Source of the DNA: Pseudomonas putida
GTDB lineage: Bacteria; Pseudomonadota; Gammaproteobacteria; Pseudomonadales; Pseudomonadaceae
Reading direction: 5' to 3'
DNA: 64,000 nt
Assembly: GCF_030159595.1 (NCBI RefSeq)
Contig: NZ_BSKJ01000001.1
Location: 248,001-312,000 of the forward strand
How positions within the stretch are numbered: position 1 is the stretch's first letter; each line of letters begins with the position of its first letter. Under the pieces are notes generated by a model, which was not told the DNA's origin, ran no database searches, and saw nothing but the letters and a program-made list of their open reading frames with translations. This document shows, piece after piece, positions 1 through 9,981 of this stretch. The position numbers and the translations under genes were made by a program.

Positions 1-3000
1 CCGCGACCGGTGAAGGTCACGCCGTTGACCAAGGTCAGGTCGGTGGGTTGTGCCGGCGGTAGCAGATCGCTAGAGGTCACCGAGCCCGGCTGCGAAACGT
101 TGCCGGCAGCGTCGGTCAGGGTGACTTGCAGGGTGCTGCCATCGATCACGGCAGGGGCGAGGGTGACGGTGAAAGTGCCATCAGCACCCACTGTGCCTGT
201 CGCGATGACATTGCCTGCGGCGTCACGGACCTGCACGGTGGTGCCGGCTTCGCCACGGCCACTGAGTTTGCTGCCCGCGAGACCGATCGCCAGGTTGGTC
301 GGAGCCTCTGGCGGGGTAGTGTCACCGCCGTCAATGTCTGGTGCGGTGACCGAGCTGGCCGTTGAGGTATTGCCGGCCGCATCGGTTGAAGTAGCTTGCA
401 GTACTTCGCCGTCTACTTGCGGTGGGGCGAGGCTGATGCTGAATACACCCGTCGGGCCGACCACGACGGTGCCCAGTTCGGTGCCATTGGCAGAAACGAT
501 GCGCACGGTGCTGCCCGGTTCGGCACGGCCGGTAAGCACGGTGCCGTCAGCGCTGACGGCCAGATCGGTCGGGGCGGCAGGCGCAGTGATATCCGGTGCG
601 GTGATTTGTGCGGGCAGCGAAGAGACGCCGCTGTCATCAATGGCGACCACATCCAGCAGTTCGCCGTTGGCTTGTGGCGGGTTCAGTTCGATGCTGAAGG
701 TGCCGTCGGCGTTGGCAATGGCGCTGCCGATCAGCGTGCCGTTGGCATCGTGAACTTCCACGCGGGTGCCGGCAGGGGCGGAACCTGTGAGGGTGGTGCC
801 GTCGGCATCGATGACCAGGTTGCTCGGGCTGTCTGGCGCAGTGGTCAGCGGTACATCGTATTCGAGGGCAACGGAGGTGTTGCCGCTTGGGTCGGTCTGC
901 ACCAGGTTCAGCTGGTCACCCGGCTGCACAGCTGGATTGAGGTCGATCAGGAAGGTGCCGTTCGCACCGACAACTCCCGTGCCGATCAGCGTGCCGTTGG
1001 CGTCACGCACTTCGACCGTTGCCCCCGGCTCACCACGCCCGCTCAGGGATGTTCCTCCGGCGCCGACCGCGATATTGCTCACGGCATCGGGTGGAGTGAT
1101 ATCCGGGGCATCGAATTGCAGCGGCGCAGAGGTGTTGCCAGCCGCGTCCACCAAGCGCACGTCCAGCGCTTCGCCGTTGGCCTGTGCAGGGGAGAGGGTG
1201 ACGCTGAACAGTCCATCGGCACCGACCACGCCCGTACCGATGATGTTGCCGCCGGCATCACGCACCTGCACGGTGGCACCCGGTTCGCCGCGACCGGTGA
1301 AGGTCACGCCATTAACCAAGGTCAGGTCGGTGGGTTGAGCCGGAGGCAGCAGGTCGGTGGAGGTGACTGAGCCGGGCGGCGAAACGTTGCCTGCGGCGTC
1401 AGTGAGGGTGACTTGCAGGGTACTGCCGTCGATCACGGCAGGGGCCAGGGTGACCGTGAAAGTGCCATCAGCACCCACTGTGCCGGTCGCCAGCAGGTTG
1501 CCGGCAGCGTCACGCACCTGCACGGAAGCGCCGGCTTCGCCGCGCCCGCTCAGTTGGTTACCGGCCAGACCGATGATCAGATTGGTCGGGGCATCAGGCG
1601 GCGTGGTATCGCCACCGTCAATGTCAGGTGCGGTGACCGAGCTGGCCGTCGAAGTATTGCCGGCAGCATCGGTCGCGGTGGCTTGCAATACTTCGCCGTC
1701 TACTTGCGGTGGGGCGAGGCTGATGCTGAATACACCCGTCGGGCCGACCACGACGGTGCCCAGTTCGGTGCCATTGGCAGAAACGATGCGCACGGTGCTG
1801 CCCGGTTCGGCACGGCCGGTAAGCACGGTGCCGTCAGCGCTGACGGCCAGATCGGTCGGGGCGGCAGGCGCAGTGATATCCGGCGCGGTGATTTGTGCGG
1901 GCAGCGAAGAGACGCCGCTGTCATCAATGGCGACCACATCCAGCAGTTCGCCGTTGACTTGTGGCGGGCTCAGCTCGATGCTGAAGGTGCCGTCGGCATT
2001 GGCGATGGCGCTGCCGATCAGGGTGCCGTTGGCGTCGTGAACTTCCACGCGGGTGCCAGCAGGTGCGGAACCGGTGAGGGTAGTGCCGCCGGCATCGATG
2101 GCCAGGTTGCTCGGGCTGTCTGGCGCAGTGGTCAGTGGCACATCGTATTCGAGGGCAACGGAGGCATTGCCGCTTGGGTCGGTCTGCACCAGGTTCAGCT
2201 GGTCACCCGGCTGTACCGCAGGATCAAGGTTGATGAGGAAGGTGCCATTGGCCCCGACTACTCCCGTACCGATGACGGTACCGTTGGCATCACGGACTTC
2301 GACGGTGGCACCGGGTTCGCCTCGGCCGCTCAGGGCCAGGCCGCCACTGCCGACCAGGATGTTGCTGACCGCCGCTGGCGGGGTGATGTCGGGTGCTGTG
2401 AATTCAAGCGGGATCGAGCTGTTGCCGGCAGCGTCCACCAGACGCACATCCAGCGCTTCGCCATTGGCCTGGGCAGGCGAGAGGGTGACGCTGAACAGCC
2501 CATCGGCACCGACTACGCCCGTACCGATGATGTTGCCGCCGGCATCACGCACCTGCACGGTGGCGCCCGGTTCGCCGCGACCGGTGAAGGTCACGCCATC
2601 GGCCAAAGCCAGGTCGGTGGGTTGAGCCGGCGGCAGGAGGTCGGCGGAGGTGACTGAACCGGGCGGCGAAACGTTGCCGGCAGCGTCGGTGAGGGTGACT
2701 TGCAGGGTGCTGCCGTCGATCACGGCAGGGGCCAGGGTGACGGTGAAAGTGCCATCAGCACCCACTGTTCCTGTCGCGATGACATTGCCTGCGGCATCTC
2801 GGACCTGAACGGTGGCGCCGGCTTCGCCTCGGCCACTGAGTTGGCTGCCCGCGAGACCGATCGCCAGGTTGGTCGGAGCCTCTGGCGGGGTAGTGTCACC
2901 GCCGTCAATGTCTGGCGCGGTGACAGAGCTGGCCGTTGAGGTATTGCCGGCAGCATCGGTTGCAGTAGCTTGCAATACTTCGCCGTCTACTTGCGGTGGG

Positions 3001-6000
3001 GCGAGGCTGATGCTGAATACACCCGTCGGGCCGACCACGGCGGTGCCCAGTTCGGTGCCATTGGCGGAAACGATGCGCACAGTGCTGCCCGGTTCGGCGC
3101 GACCGGTAATCACAGTGCCGTCAGCGCTGACGGCGAGTTCAGTCGGGGCGGCCGGCGCGGTGATATCCGGTGCGGTGATCTGTGCGGGCAGCGAGGAAAC
3201 ACCGCTGTCATCGATGGCGACGACATCCAGCAGTTCGCCGTTGGCCTGTGGCGGGCTCAGCTCGATGCTGAAGGTGCCGTCGGCATTGGTAATGGCGCTG
3301 CCGATCAGCGTGCCGTTGGCATCATGGACTTCGACACGGCTGCCAGCAGGGGCGGTACCGGTGAGGGTGGTGCCGTCGGCATCGATGACCAGGTTGCTCG
3401 GGCTGTCTGGTGCGGTGGTCAGCGGTACATCGTATTCGAGGGCAACGGAGGTGTTGCCGCTTGGGTCGGTCTGCACCAGGCTCAACTGGTCACCCGGTTG
3501 CACGGCTGGATCAAGGTTGATGAGGAAGGTGCCATTGGCCCCGACCACGCCGGTACCGATCACGGTGCCATTGGCATCACGGACTTCGACGGTGGCACCC
3601 GGTTCGCCTCGGCCGCTCAGGGCCAGGCCGCCACTGCCGACCAGGATGTTGCTGACTGCACTTGGCGGGGTGATGTCGGGTGCTGTGAATTCAAGCGGGA
3701 TCGAGCTGTTGCCGGCAGCATCCACCAGGCGTATGTCCAGTGCCTCTCCGTTGGCCTGGGCAGGGTTAAGGGTGACGCTGAACAGTCCATCGGCACCGAC
3801 TACGCCCGTACCGATGATGTTGCCGCCGGCATCACGCACCTGCACGGTGGCGCCCGGTTCGCCGCGACCGGTGAAGGTCACGCCATCGGCCAAAGCCAGG
3901 TCGGTGGGTTGAGCCGGCGGCAGGAGGTCGGCGGAGGTGACTGAACCGGACGGCGAAACGTTGCCGGCAGCGTCGGTGAGGGTGACTTGCAGGGTGCTGC
4001 CGTCGATCACGGCAGGGGCCAGGGTGACCGTGAAAGTGCCATCAGCACCCACTGTGCCGGTCGCCAGCAGGTTGCCGGCAGCGTCACGCACCTGCACGGA
4101 AGCGCCGGCTTCGCCGCGCCCGCTCAGTTGGCTACCGGCCAGGCCGATAATCAGATTGGTCGGGGCATCAGGCGGCGTGGTATCGCCACCGTCGATATCC
4201 GGTGCTGTAACCGAACTTATTACGGAGGTATTGCCCGCAGCATCGGTTGCGGTGGCCTGCAGGACTTCGCCGTCTACTTGCGGCGGAGCCAGGTTGATGC
4301 TGAACACGCCGGTCGGGCCGACCACGGCGGTGCCCAGTTCGGTGCCGTCGGCGGCAACGATGCGCACGGTGCTGCCGGGTTCGGCACGGCCGGTAAGCAC
4401 GGTGCCGTCAGCGCTGACGGCCAGATCGGTCGGGGCGGCCGGCGCGGTGATATCCGGTGCGGTGATTTGTGCGGGCAGCGAGGAAACGCCACTGTCATCG
4501 ATGGCGACGACATCCAGCAGCTCGCCGTTGGCCTGGGCGGGATTGAGTTCAATGCTGAAGGTGCCGTCGGCATTGGCGATGGCGCTGCCGATCAGGGTGC
4601 CGTTGGCATCATGGACTTCGACACGGGTGCCAGCAGGTGCGGAACCGGTGAGGGTGGTGCCGTCGGCATCGATGACCAGGTTGCTCGGGCTGTCTGGTGC
4701 GGTGGTCAGTGGTACATCGTATTCGAGGGCAGCGGAGGTGTTGCCGCTTGGGTCGGTCTGCACCAGGCTCAGCTGGTCACCCGGTTGCACGGCTGGATCA
4801 AGGTTGATGAGGAAGGTGCCATTGGCCCCGACCACGCCGGTACCGATCACGGTGCCGTTGGCATCACGCACCTCGACGGTGGCACCCGGTTCGCCTCGGC
4901 CGCTCAGGGCCGCTCCTCCGGCGCCGACCGCGATATTGCTCACGGCATCGGGTGGAGTGATATCCGGGGCATCGAATTGCAGCGGCGCAGAGGTGTTGCC
5001 AGCCGCGTCCACCAAGCGCACGTCCAGCGCTTCGCCGTTGGCCTGTGCAGGGGAGAGGGTGACGCTGAACAGTCCATCGGCACCGACCACGCCCGTACCG
5101 ATGATGTTGCCGCCGGCATCACGCACCTGCACGGTGGCACCCGGTTCGCCGCGACCGGTGAAGGTCACGCCATTAACCAAGGTCAGGTCGGTGGGTTGTG
5201 CCGGCGGTAGCAGATCGCTAGAGGTCACCGAGCCCGGCTGCGAAACGTTGCCGGCAGCGTCGGTCAGGGTGACTTGCAGGGTGCTGCCGTCGATCACGGC
5301 AGGGGCGAGGGTGACGGTGAAAGTGCCATCAGCACCCACTGTGCCTGTCGCGATGACATTGCCTGCGGCGTCACGGACCTGCACGCTGGTGCCGGCTTCG
5401 CCACGCCCGCTCAGCTGGCTACCTGCCAAACTGATGATCAGATTGGTTGGCGCTGCGGGTGGCGTGGTATCGACGCCGTCGATATCCGGTGCGGTGACCG
5501 AGCTGGCCGTTGAGGTATTGCCGGCCGCATCGGTTGCAGTAGCTTGCAATACTTCGCCGTCTACTTGCGGCGGAGTCAGGTTGATGCTGAACACGCCGGT
5601 CGGGCCGACCACGGCGGTGCCCAGTTCGGTGCCATTGGCCGAAACGATGCGCACGGTGCTGCCCGGCTCGGCACGGCCGGTAAGCACGGTGCCGTCAGCG
5701 CTGACGGCGAGTTCAGTCGGGGCGGCCGGCGCGGTGATATCCGGTGCGGTGATCTGTGCGGGCAGCGAGGAAACACCGCTGTCATCGATGGCGACGACAT
5801 CCAGCAGTTCGCCGTTGGCCTGTGGCGGGCTCAGCTCGATGCTGAAGGTGCCGTCGGCGTTGGCGATGGCGCTGCCGATCAAGGTGCCGGTGGCGTCATG
5901 GACCTCTACGCGGGTGCCGGCAGGGGCGGAACCGGTGAGGGTAGTGCCGTCGGCATCGATGGCCAGGTTGCTCGGGCTGTCTGGCGCAGTGGTCAGTGGC

Positions 6001-9000
6001 ACATCGTATTCGAGGGCAACGGAGGTGTTGCCGCTTGGGTCGGTCTGCACCAGGTTCAGCTGGTCACCCGGCTGCACAGCTGGATTGAGGTCGATCAGGA
6101 AGGTGCCGTTCGCACCGACAACTCCCGTGCCGATCAGCGTGCCGTTGGCATCACGCACTTCGACCGTTGCCCCCGGCTCACCACGCCCGCTCAGGGATGT
6201 TCCTCCGGCGCCGACCGCGATATTGCTCACAGCATCGGGTGGAGTGATATCCGGGGCATCGAATTGCAGCGGTGCAGAGGTGTTGCCAGCCGCGTCCACC
6301 AAGCGCACGTCCAGCGCTTCGCCGTTGGCCTGTGCAGGGGAGAGGGTGACGCTGAACAGTCCATCGGCACCGACTACGCCCGTACCGATGATGTTGCCGC
6401 CAGCATCGCGCACCTGCACGGTGGCACCCGGTTCGCCGCGACCGGTGAAGGTCACGCCATCGGCCAAGGCCAGGTCGGTGGGTTGAGCCGGCGGCAGCAG
6501 GTCGGCGGAGGTGACTGAACCGGGCGGCGAAACGTTGCCGGCAGCGTCGGTGAGGGTGACTTGCAGGGTGCTGCCGTCGATCACGGCAGGGTCCAGGGTG
6601 ACGGTGAAAGTGCCATCAGCACCCACTGTTCCTGTCGCGATGACATTGCCTGCGGCATCTCGGACCTGCACGGTGGCGCCGGCTTCGCCTCGGCCACTGA
6701 GTTGGCTGCCCGCGAGACCGATCGCCAGGTTGGTCGGAGCCTCTGGCGGGGTAGTGTCACCGCCGTCAATGTCTGGTGCGGTGACCGAGCTGGCCGTCGA
6801 AGTATTGCCGGCCGCATCGGTTGAAGTAGCTTGCAGTACTTCGCCGTCTACTTGCGGTGGGGCGAGGCTGATGCTGAATACACCCGTCGGGCCGACCACG
6901 GCGGTACCCAGTTCGGTGCCATTGGCGGCAACGATGCGCACGGTGCTGCCCGGTTCGGCACGGCCGGTAAGCACGGTGCCGTCTGCGCTGACGGCCAGAT
7001 CGGTCGGGGCGGCAGGCGCGGTGATATCTGGTGCGGTGATCTGTGCTGGCAGCGAAGAGACGCCGCTGTCATCGATGGCGACCACATCCAGCAACTCGCC
7101 GTTGGCCTGGGCGGGATTGAGCTCGATGCTGAAGGTGCCGTCGGCGTTGGCAATGGCACTGCCGATCAGCGTGCCGTTGGCGTCATGGACCTCTACGCGG
7201 GTGCCAGCAGGGGCGGTACCGGTGAGGGTGGTGCCGTCGGCATCGATGACCAGGTTGCTCGGGCTGTCTGGTGCGGTGGTCAGCGGTACATCGTATTCGA
7301 GGGCAACGGAGGTGTTGCCGCTTGGGTCGGTCTGCACCAGGCTCAACTGGTCACCCGGTTGCACGGCTGGATCAAGGTTGATGAGGAAGGTGCCATTGGC
7401 CCCGACCACGCCGGTACCGATCACGGTGCCGTTGGCATCACGGACTTCGACGGTGGCACCGGGTTCGCCTCGGCCGCTCATGGCCAGGCCGCCACTGCCG
7501 ACCAGGATGTCGCTGACTGCACTTGGCGGGGTGATGTCGGGTGCTGTGAATTCAAGCGGGATCGAGCTGTTGCCGGCAGCGTCCACCAGGCGCACATCCA
7601 GCGCTTCGCCATTGGCCTGGGCAGGCGAGAGAGTGACGCTGAACAGCCCATCGGCACCGACTACGCCCGTACCGATGATGTTGCCGCCAGCATCGCGCAC
7701 CTGCACGGTGGCACCCGGTTCGCCGCGCCCGGTGAAGGTCACGCCATCGGCCAAGGCCAGTTCGCTGGGTTGAGCCGGAGGCAACAGGTCGGCGGAGGTG
7801 ACCGAGCCCGGCAACGAGACGTTGCCTGCGGCGTCGGTGAGGGTGACCTGCAGGGCGCTGCCATCGATCACGGCAGGGGCGAGGGTGACGGTGAAAGTGC
7901 CATCAGCACCCACTGTTCCTGTCGCGATGACATTGCCTGCGGCATCACGGACCTGCACGCTGGTGCCGGCTTCGCCACGGCCAGTGAGCTGGCTACCGGC
8001 CAGGCCGATGACCAGTTCGGTCGGGGCTTCTGGCGCGGTGATATCCGGTGCGGTGATTTGTGCGGGCAGCGAAGAGACGCCGCTTTCATCGATGGCGACG
8101 ACATCCAGCAGCTCGCCGTTAGCTTGTGGCGGGTTCAGTTCGATGCTGAAGGTGCCGTCGGCATTGGTAATGGCGCTGCCGATCAGCGTGCCGTTGGCAT
8201 CATGGACTTCGACACGGCTGCCAGCAGGGGCGGAACCGGTGAGGGTGGTGCCGTCGGCATCGATGGCCAGGTTGCTCGGGCTGTCTGGCGCAGTGGTCAG
8301 TGGCACATCGTATTCGAGGGCAACGGAGGTGTTGCCGCTTGGGTCGGTCTGCACCAGGCTCAACTGGTCACCCGGTTGCACGGCTGGATCAAGGTTGATG
8401 AGGAAGGTGCCATTGGCCCCGACCACGCCGGTACCGATCACGGTGCCGTTGGCATCACGGACTTCGACAGTGGCACCGGGTTCGCCTCGGCCGCTCATGG
8501 CCAGGCCGCCACTGCCGACCAGGATGTCGCTGACTGCACTTGGCGGGGTGATGTCGGGTGCTGTGAATTCAAGCGGGATCGAGCTGTTGCCGGCAGCATC
8601 CACCAGACGTATGTCCAGTGCCTCGCCGTTGGCCTGAGCAGGGTTAAGGGTGACGCTGAACAGGCCATCGGCACCCACCACACCTGTACCAATGATAGTG
8701 CCAGTGGCATCACGCACTTGTACGGTGGCTCCTGGTTCACCGCGGCCAGTGAGGGTTACGCCGCTGGCCAGGGCGAGGTCGGTAGGCTGGTCAGGGGCGG
8801 TAGTATCAGGTGTCTCGACGTCTGGTGCTGCAATACTGGCCGAAGGCGAGGTGTTGCCGGCTGCGTCCTTGGCGCTGACCTCCAACGCCTGGCCTTCGGT
8901 CTGTGGCGGTTGCAGGGTGATACTGAACTGGCCGTCTGCACCGGCCAGTGCTGAGCCCAGCAGCACACCGTCGGCACCCCGCACTGAAACCGTAGAGCCT

Positions 9001-9791
9001 GGTTCTGCACGGCCGGTGAGTGTGGTGCCCTGTTCATTGATGGCAAGGTCGGCAGGTGCCAGCGGCGCAGTCACGTCCGGGGCGATGACTGTGCCAGGCG
9101 CCGAGACGTTGCCGGCGCCATCGGTCAGGGTGACTTCAAGGTTCTCGCTGTTGACCTGCGGCGGGTTCAACGTCACGTCGAAGGTGCCGTCGGCACCCAC
9201 GGTGCCGCTGCCGATCAGGTTGCCGGCGGCATCACGGATGCTTACCGTGGTGCCTGCTTCACCACGGCCGGTCAGGCGCAGGCCATCCGGCGACACCAGC
9301 AGGTCGATGGGCGTGGCCGGTGCAGTGGTATCAGGGGTTGAGCCGCCGCCACTGCTGCCGCTGTTGTTGTCTGCCACTGCTGCTGCGCCCCCGACGCCGA
9401 GCAGGCTTAGCCCGGCAATTGCCCAGGTCGGCATGGCGCTACCGGCGGTGCCGATACCCGCGACCAACTCGTCCAGCGAGGCCACGTCTTCGAAGGTAAA
9501 ACCAGTGAACGCTGCCGTGTCGTACTGGGCATGCCACAGGGTGCCGTCTTCGCCGACAAAGACAATGTCGCTGCCGACCCCGGCCTGGTCTACGGCGAAG
9601 AAGTTGCCGATGGTGACCTTTTCACCCGACTTCAGGGTGATGATCAGGTCTTGCCCGCGTTGGGTAACAGTGGCCACTTTGTCGGGAGACACCGGCATCT
9701 GCACGACACCTGGCCCTTTCAGGTTGATATTGCCCCAGGCGTTCTGAGTGGCGACTTCGGTTTGCTTGTCGGCGACGACGATGTTGTCCAT
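1..9791 (-). CDS. lapF: Giant Ig-repeat surface adhesin, LapF-like (5' part, cut by window edge)
   Basis: Large secreted adhesin for cell-cell contact and biofilm build-up. The frame is open from an ATG at 9789-9791 (AGGGAG Shine-Dalgarno just upstream) to the left edge, about 3,263 codons without its C-terminus. The first ~110 residues (MDNIVVADKQTEVATQ..., then GQDLIITLKSGEKVTIGNFF) look like the BapA-prefix/LapF N-terminal domain. A hydrophobic Gly/Ala segment (AGLSLLGVGGAAAVAD) and a Ser/Gly linker follow. From about 9340 down to 1 there are ~36 Ig-like units of 84-89 residues with a recurrent LTDAAGNVS motif. The frame was checked near 119 and 1139. lapF follows a norR-hmp locus in P. 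putida KT2440 as far as I recall. Long plus-strand ORFs here are antisense shadows. The type I secretion signal should lie outside the window. Confidence 0.9.
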   Translation of the reverse strand, partial: MDNIVVADKQTEVATQNAWGNINLKGPGVVQMPVSPDKVATVTQRGQDLIITLKSGEKVTIGNFFAVDQAGVGSDIVFVGEDGTLWHAQYDTAAFTGFTFEDVASLDELVAGIGTAGSAMPTWAIAGLSLLGVGGAAAVADNNSGSSGGGSTPDTTAPATPIDLLVSPDGLRLTGRGEAGTTVSIRDAAGNLIGSGTVGADGTFDVTLNPPQVNSENLEVTLTDGAGNVSAPGTVIAPDVTAPLAPADLAINEQGTTLTGRAEPGSTVSVRGADGVLLGSALAGADGQFSITLQPPQTEGQALEVSAKDAAGNTSPSASIAAPDVETPDTTAPDQPTDLALASGVTLTGRGEPGATVQVRDATGTIIGTGVVGADGLFSVTLNPAQANGEALDIRLVDAAGNSSIPLEFTAPDITPPSAVSDILVGSGGLAMSGRGEPGATVEVRDANGTVIGTGVVGANGTFLINLDPAVQPGDQLSLVQTDPSGNTSVALEYDVPLTTAPDSPSNLAIDADGTTLTGSAPAGSRVEVHDANGTLIGSAITNADGTFSIELNPPQANGELLDVVAIDESGVSSLPAQITAPDITAPEAPTELVIGLAGSQLTGRGEAGTSVQVRDAAGNVIATGTVGADGTFTVTLAPAVIDGSALQVTLTDAAGNVSLPGSVTSADLLPPAQPSELALADGVTFTGRGEPGATVQVRDAGGNIIGTGVVGADGLFSVTLSPAQANGEALDVRLVDAAGNSSIPLEFTAPDITPPSAVSDILVGSGGLAMSGRGEPGATVEVRDANGTVIGTGVVGANGTFLINLDPAVQPGDQLSLVQTDPSGNTSVALEYDVPLTTAPDSPSNLVIDADGTTLTGTAPAGTRVEVHDANGTLIGSAIANADGTFSIELNPAQANGELLDVVAIDDSGVSSLPAQITAPDITAPAAPTDLAVSADGTVLTGRAEPGSTVRIVAANGTELGTAVVGPTGVFSISLAPPQVDGEVLQATSTDAAGNTSTASSVTAPDIDGGDTTPPEAPTNLAIGLAGSQLSGRGEAGATVQVRDAAGNVIATGTVGADGTFTVTLDPAVIDGSTLQVTLTDAAGNVSPPGSVTSADLLPPAQPTDLALADGVTFTGRGEPGATVQVRDAGGNIIGTGVVGADGLFSVTLSPAQANGEALDVRLVDAAGNTSAPLQFDAPDITPPDAVSNIAVGAGGTSLSGRGEPGATVEVRDANGTLIGTGVVGANGTFLIDLNPAVQPGDQLNLVQTDPSGNTSVALEYDVPLTTAPDSPSNLAIDADGTTLTGSAPAGTRVEVHDATGTLIGSAIANADGTFSIELSPPQANGELLDVVAIDDSGVSSLPAQITAPDITAPAAPTELAVSADGTVLTGRAEPGSTVRIVSANGTELGTAVVGPTGVFSINLTPPQVDGEVLQATATDAAGNTSTASSVTAPDIDGVDTTPPAAPTNLIISLAGSQLSGRGEAGTSVQVRDAAGNVIATGTVGADGTFTVTLAPAVIDGSTLQVTLTDAAGNVSQPGSVTSSDLLPPAQPTDLTLVNGVTFTGRGEPGATVQVRDAGGNIIGTGVVGADGLFSVTLSPAQANGEALDVRLVDAAGNTSAPLQFDAPDITPPDAVSNIAVGAGGAALSGRGEPGATVEVRDANGTVIGTGVVGANGTFLINLDPAVQPGDQLSLVQTDPSGNTSAALEYDVPLTTAPDSPSNLVIDADGTTLTGSAPAGTRVEVHDANGTLIGSAIANADGTFSIELNPAQANGELLDVVAIDDSGVSSLPAQITAPDITAPAAPTDLAVSADGTVLTGRAEPGSTVRIVAADGTELGTAVVGPTGVFSINLAPPQVDGEVLQATATDAAGNTSVISSVTAPDIDGGDTTPPDAPTNLIIGLAGSQLSGRGEAGASVQVRDAAGNLLATGTVGADGTFTVTLAPAVIDGSTLQVTLTDAAGNVSPSGSVTSADLLPPAQPTDLALADGVTFTGRGEPGATVQVRDAGGNIIGTGVVGADGLFSVTLNPAQANGEALDIRLVDAAGNSSIPLEFTAPDITPPSAVSNILVGSGGLALSGRGEPGATVEVRDANGTVIGTGVVGANGTFLINLDPAVQPGDQLSLVQTDPSGNTSVALEYDVPLTTAPDSPSNLVIDADGTTLTGTAPAGSRVEVHDANGTLIGSAITNADGTFSIELSPPQANGELLDVVAIDDSGVSSLPAQITAPDITAPAAPTELAVSADGTVITGRAEPGSTVRIVSANGTELGTAVVGPTGVFSISLAPPQVDGEVLQATATDAAGNTSTASSVTAPDIDGGDTTPPEAPTNLAIGLAGSQLSGRGEAGATVQVRDAAGNVIATGTVGADGTFTVTLAPAVIDGSTLQVTLTDAAGNVSPPGSVTSADLLPPAQPTDLALADGVTFTGRGEPGATVQVRDAGGNIIGTGVVGADGLFSVTLSPAQANGEALDVRLVDAAGNSSIPLEFTAPDITPPAAVSNILVGSGGLALSGRGEPGATVEVRDANGTVIGTGVVGANGTFLINLDPAVQPGDQLNLVQTDPSGNASVALEYDVPLTTAPDSPSNLAIDAGGTTLTGSAPAGTRVEVHDANGTLIGSAIANADGTFSIELSPPQVNGELLDVVAIDDSGVSSLPAQITAPDITAPAAPTDLAVSADGTVLTGRAEPGSTVRIVSANGTELGTVVVGPTGVFSISLAPPQVDGEVLQATATDAAGNTSTASSVTAPDIDGGDTTPPDAPTNLIIGLAGNQLSGRGEAGASVQVRDAAGNLLATGTVGADGTFTVTLAPAVIDGSTLQVTLTDAAGNVSPPGSVTSTDLLPPAQPTDLTLVNGVTFTGRGEPGATVQVRDAGGNIIGTGVVGADGLFSVTLSPAQANGEALDVRLVDAAGNTSAPLQFDAPDITPPDAVSNIAVGAGGTSLSGRGEPGATVEVRDANGTLIGTGVVGANGTFLIDLNPAVQPGDQLNLVQTDPSGNTSVALEYDVPLTTAPDSPSNLVIDADGTTLTGSAPAGTRVEVHDANGTLIGSAIANADGTFSIELNPPQANGELLDVVAIDDSGVSSLPAQITAPDITAPAAPTDLAVSADGTVLTGRAEPGSTVRIVSANGTELGTVVVGPTGVFSISLAPPQVDGEVLQATSTDAAGNTSTASSVTAPDIDGGDTTPPEAPTNLAIGLAGSKLSGRGEAGTTVQVRDAAGNVIATGTVGADGTFTVTLAPAVIDGSTLQVTLTDAAGNVSQPGSVTSSDLLPPAQPTDLTLVNGVTFTGR
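73..7794 (-). repeat. Six tandem 1,287-bp super-repeats in the adhesin gene
   Basis: The anchor GAGGT(G/C)AC(T/C)GA recurs at 73, 1360, 2647, 3934, 5221, 6508 and 7795, that is six successive periods of exactly 1,287 bp (429 codons). Each period holds five Ig-like units with distinct linkers, for example at about 345, 598, 850 and 1100 in the first. A seventh, shorter copy lies at 7795-8810. Near-identity of long stretches between copies points to recent duplication or gene conversion. Confidence 0.93.
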
Positions 9792-9848
9792 GGATGCTCC
9801 CTGCTGGTATCCGGATCCCCCGGCCCGAACCGTTCGAGCCACAACCTG

Positions 9849-9876
9849 CGTAACAGGGCCCCTGTAGGGTGTTACG
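9849..9876 (-). promoter_or_regulatory. Nested inverted repeat upstream of lapF
   Basis: ACAGGG(C)CCCTGT at 9853-9865 sits inside an outer CGTAAC...GTTACG pair (9849-9854/9871-9876). It lies about 60 bp upstream of the lapF start. It could be an operator, or part of a terminator for the upstream regulator gene. There is no T-run, so an operator or leader hairpin seems more likely. A TATATC element on the minus strand near 9920 could be a promoter -10, but no matching -35 was found. Confidence 0.4.
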
Positions 9877-9981
9877 CGCAGTCTCGACCAGGCAGTCGAA
9901 ATTCGGGTGGTTAGGGAGATATAGCAGCCAGGCGGGAAGCAACCAGATGGCTTTCTGGGTTAATCCTTTTGTAGGTGAACC

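Noticed and set aside
1..9340. Repeat array considered as CRISPR or satellite DNA
   Set aside because: The unit is about 257 bp, in frame, without spacers, and codes for Ig-like domains.
10..9747. Long plus-strand reading frames of up to 849 codons across the adhesin region
   Set aside because: They run antisense to the lapF frame and mirror its repeats. The GC-rich repetitive coding sequence keeps opposite frames open; none has a credible ribosome site or product.
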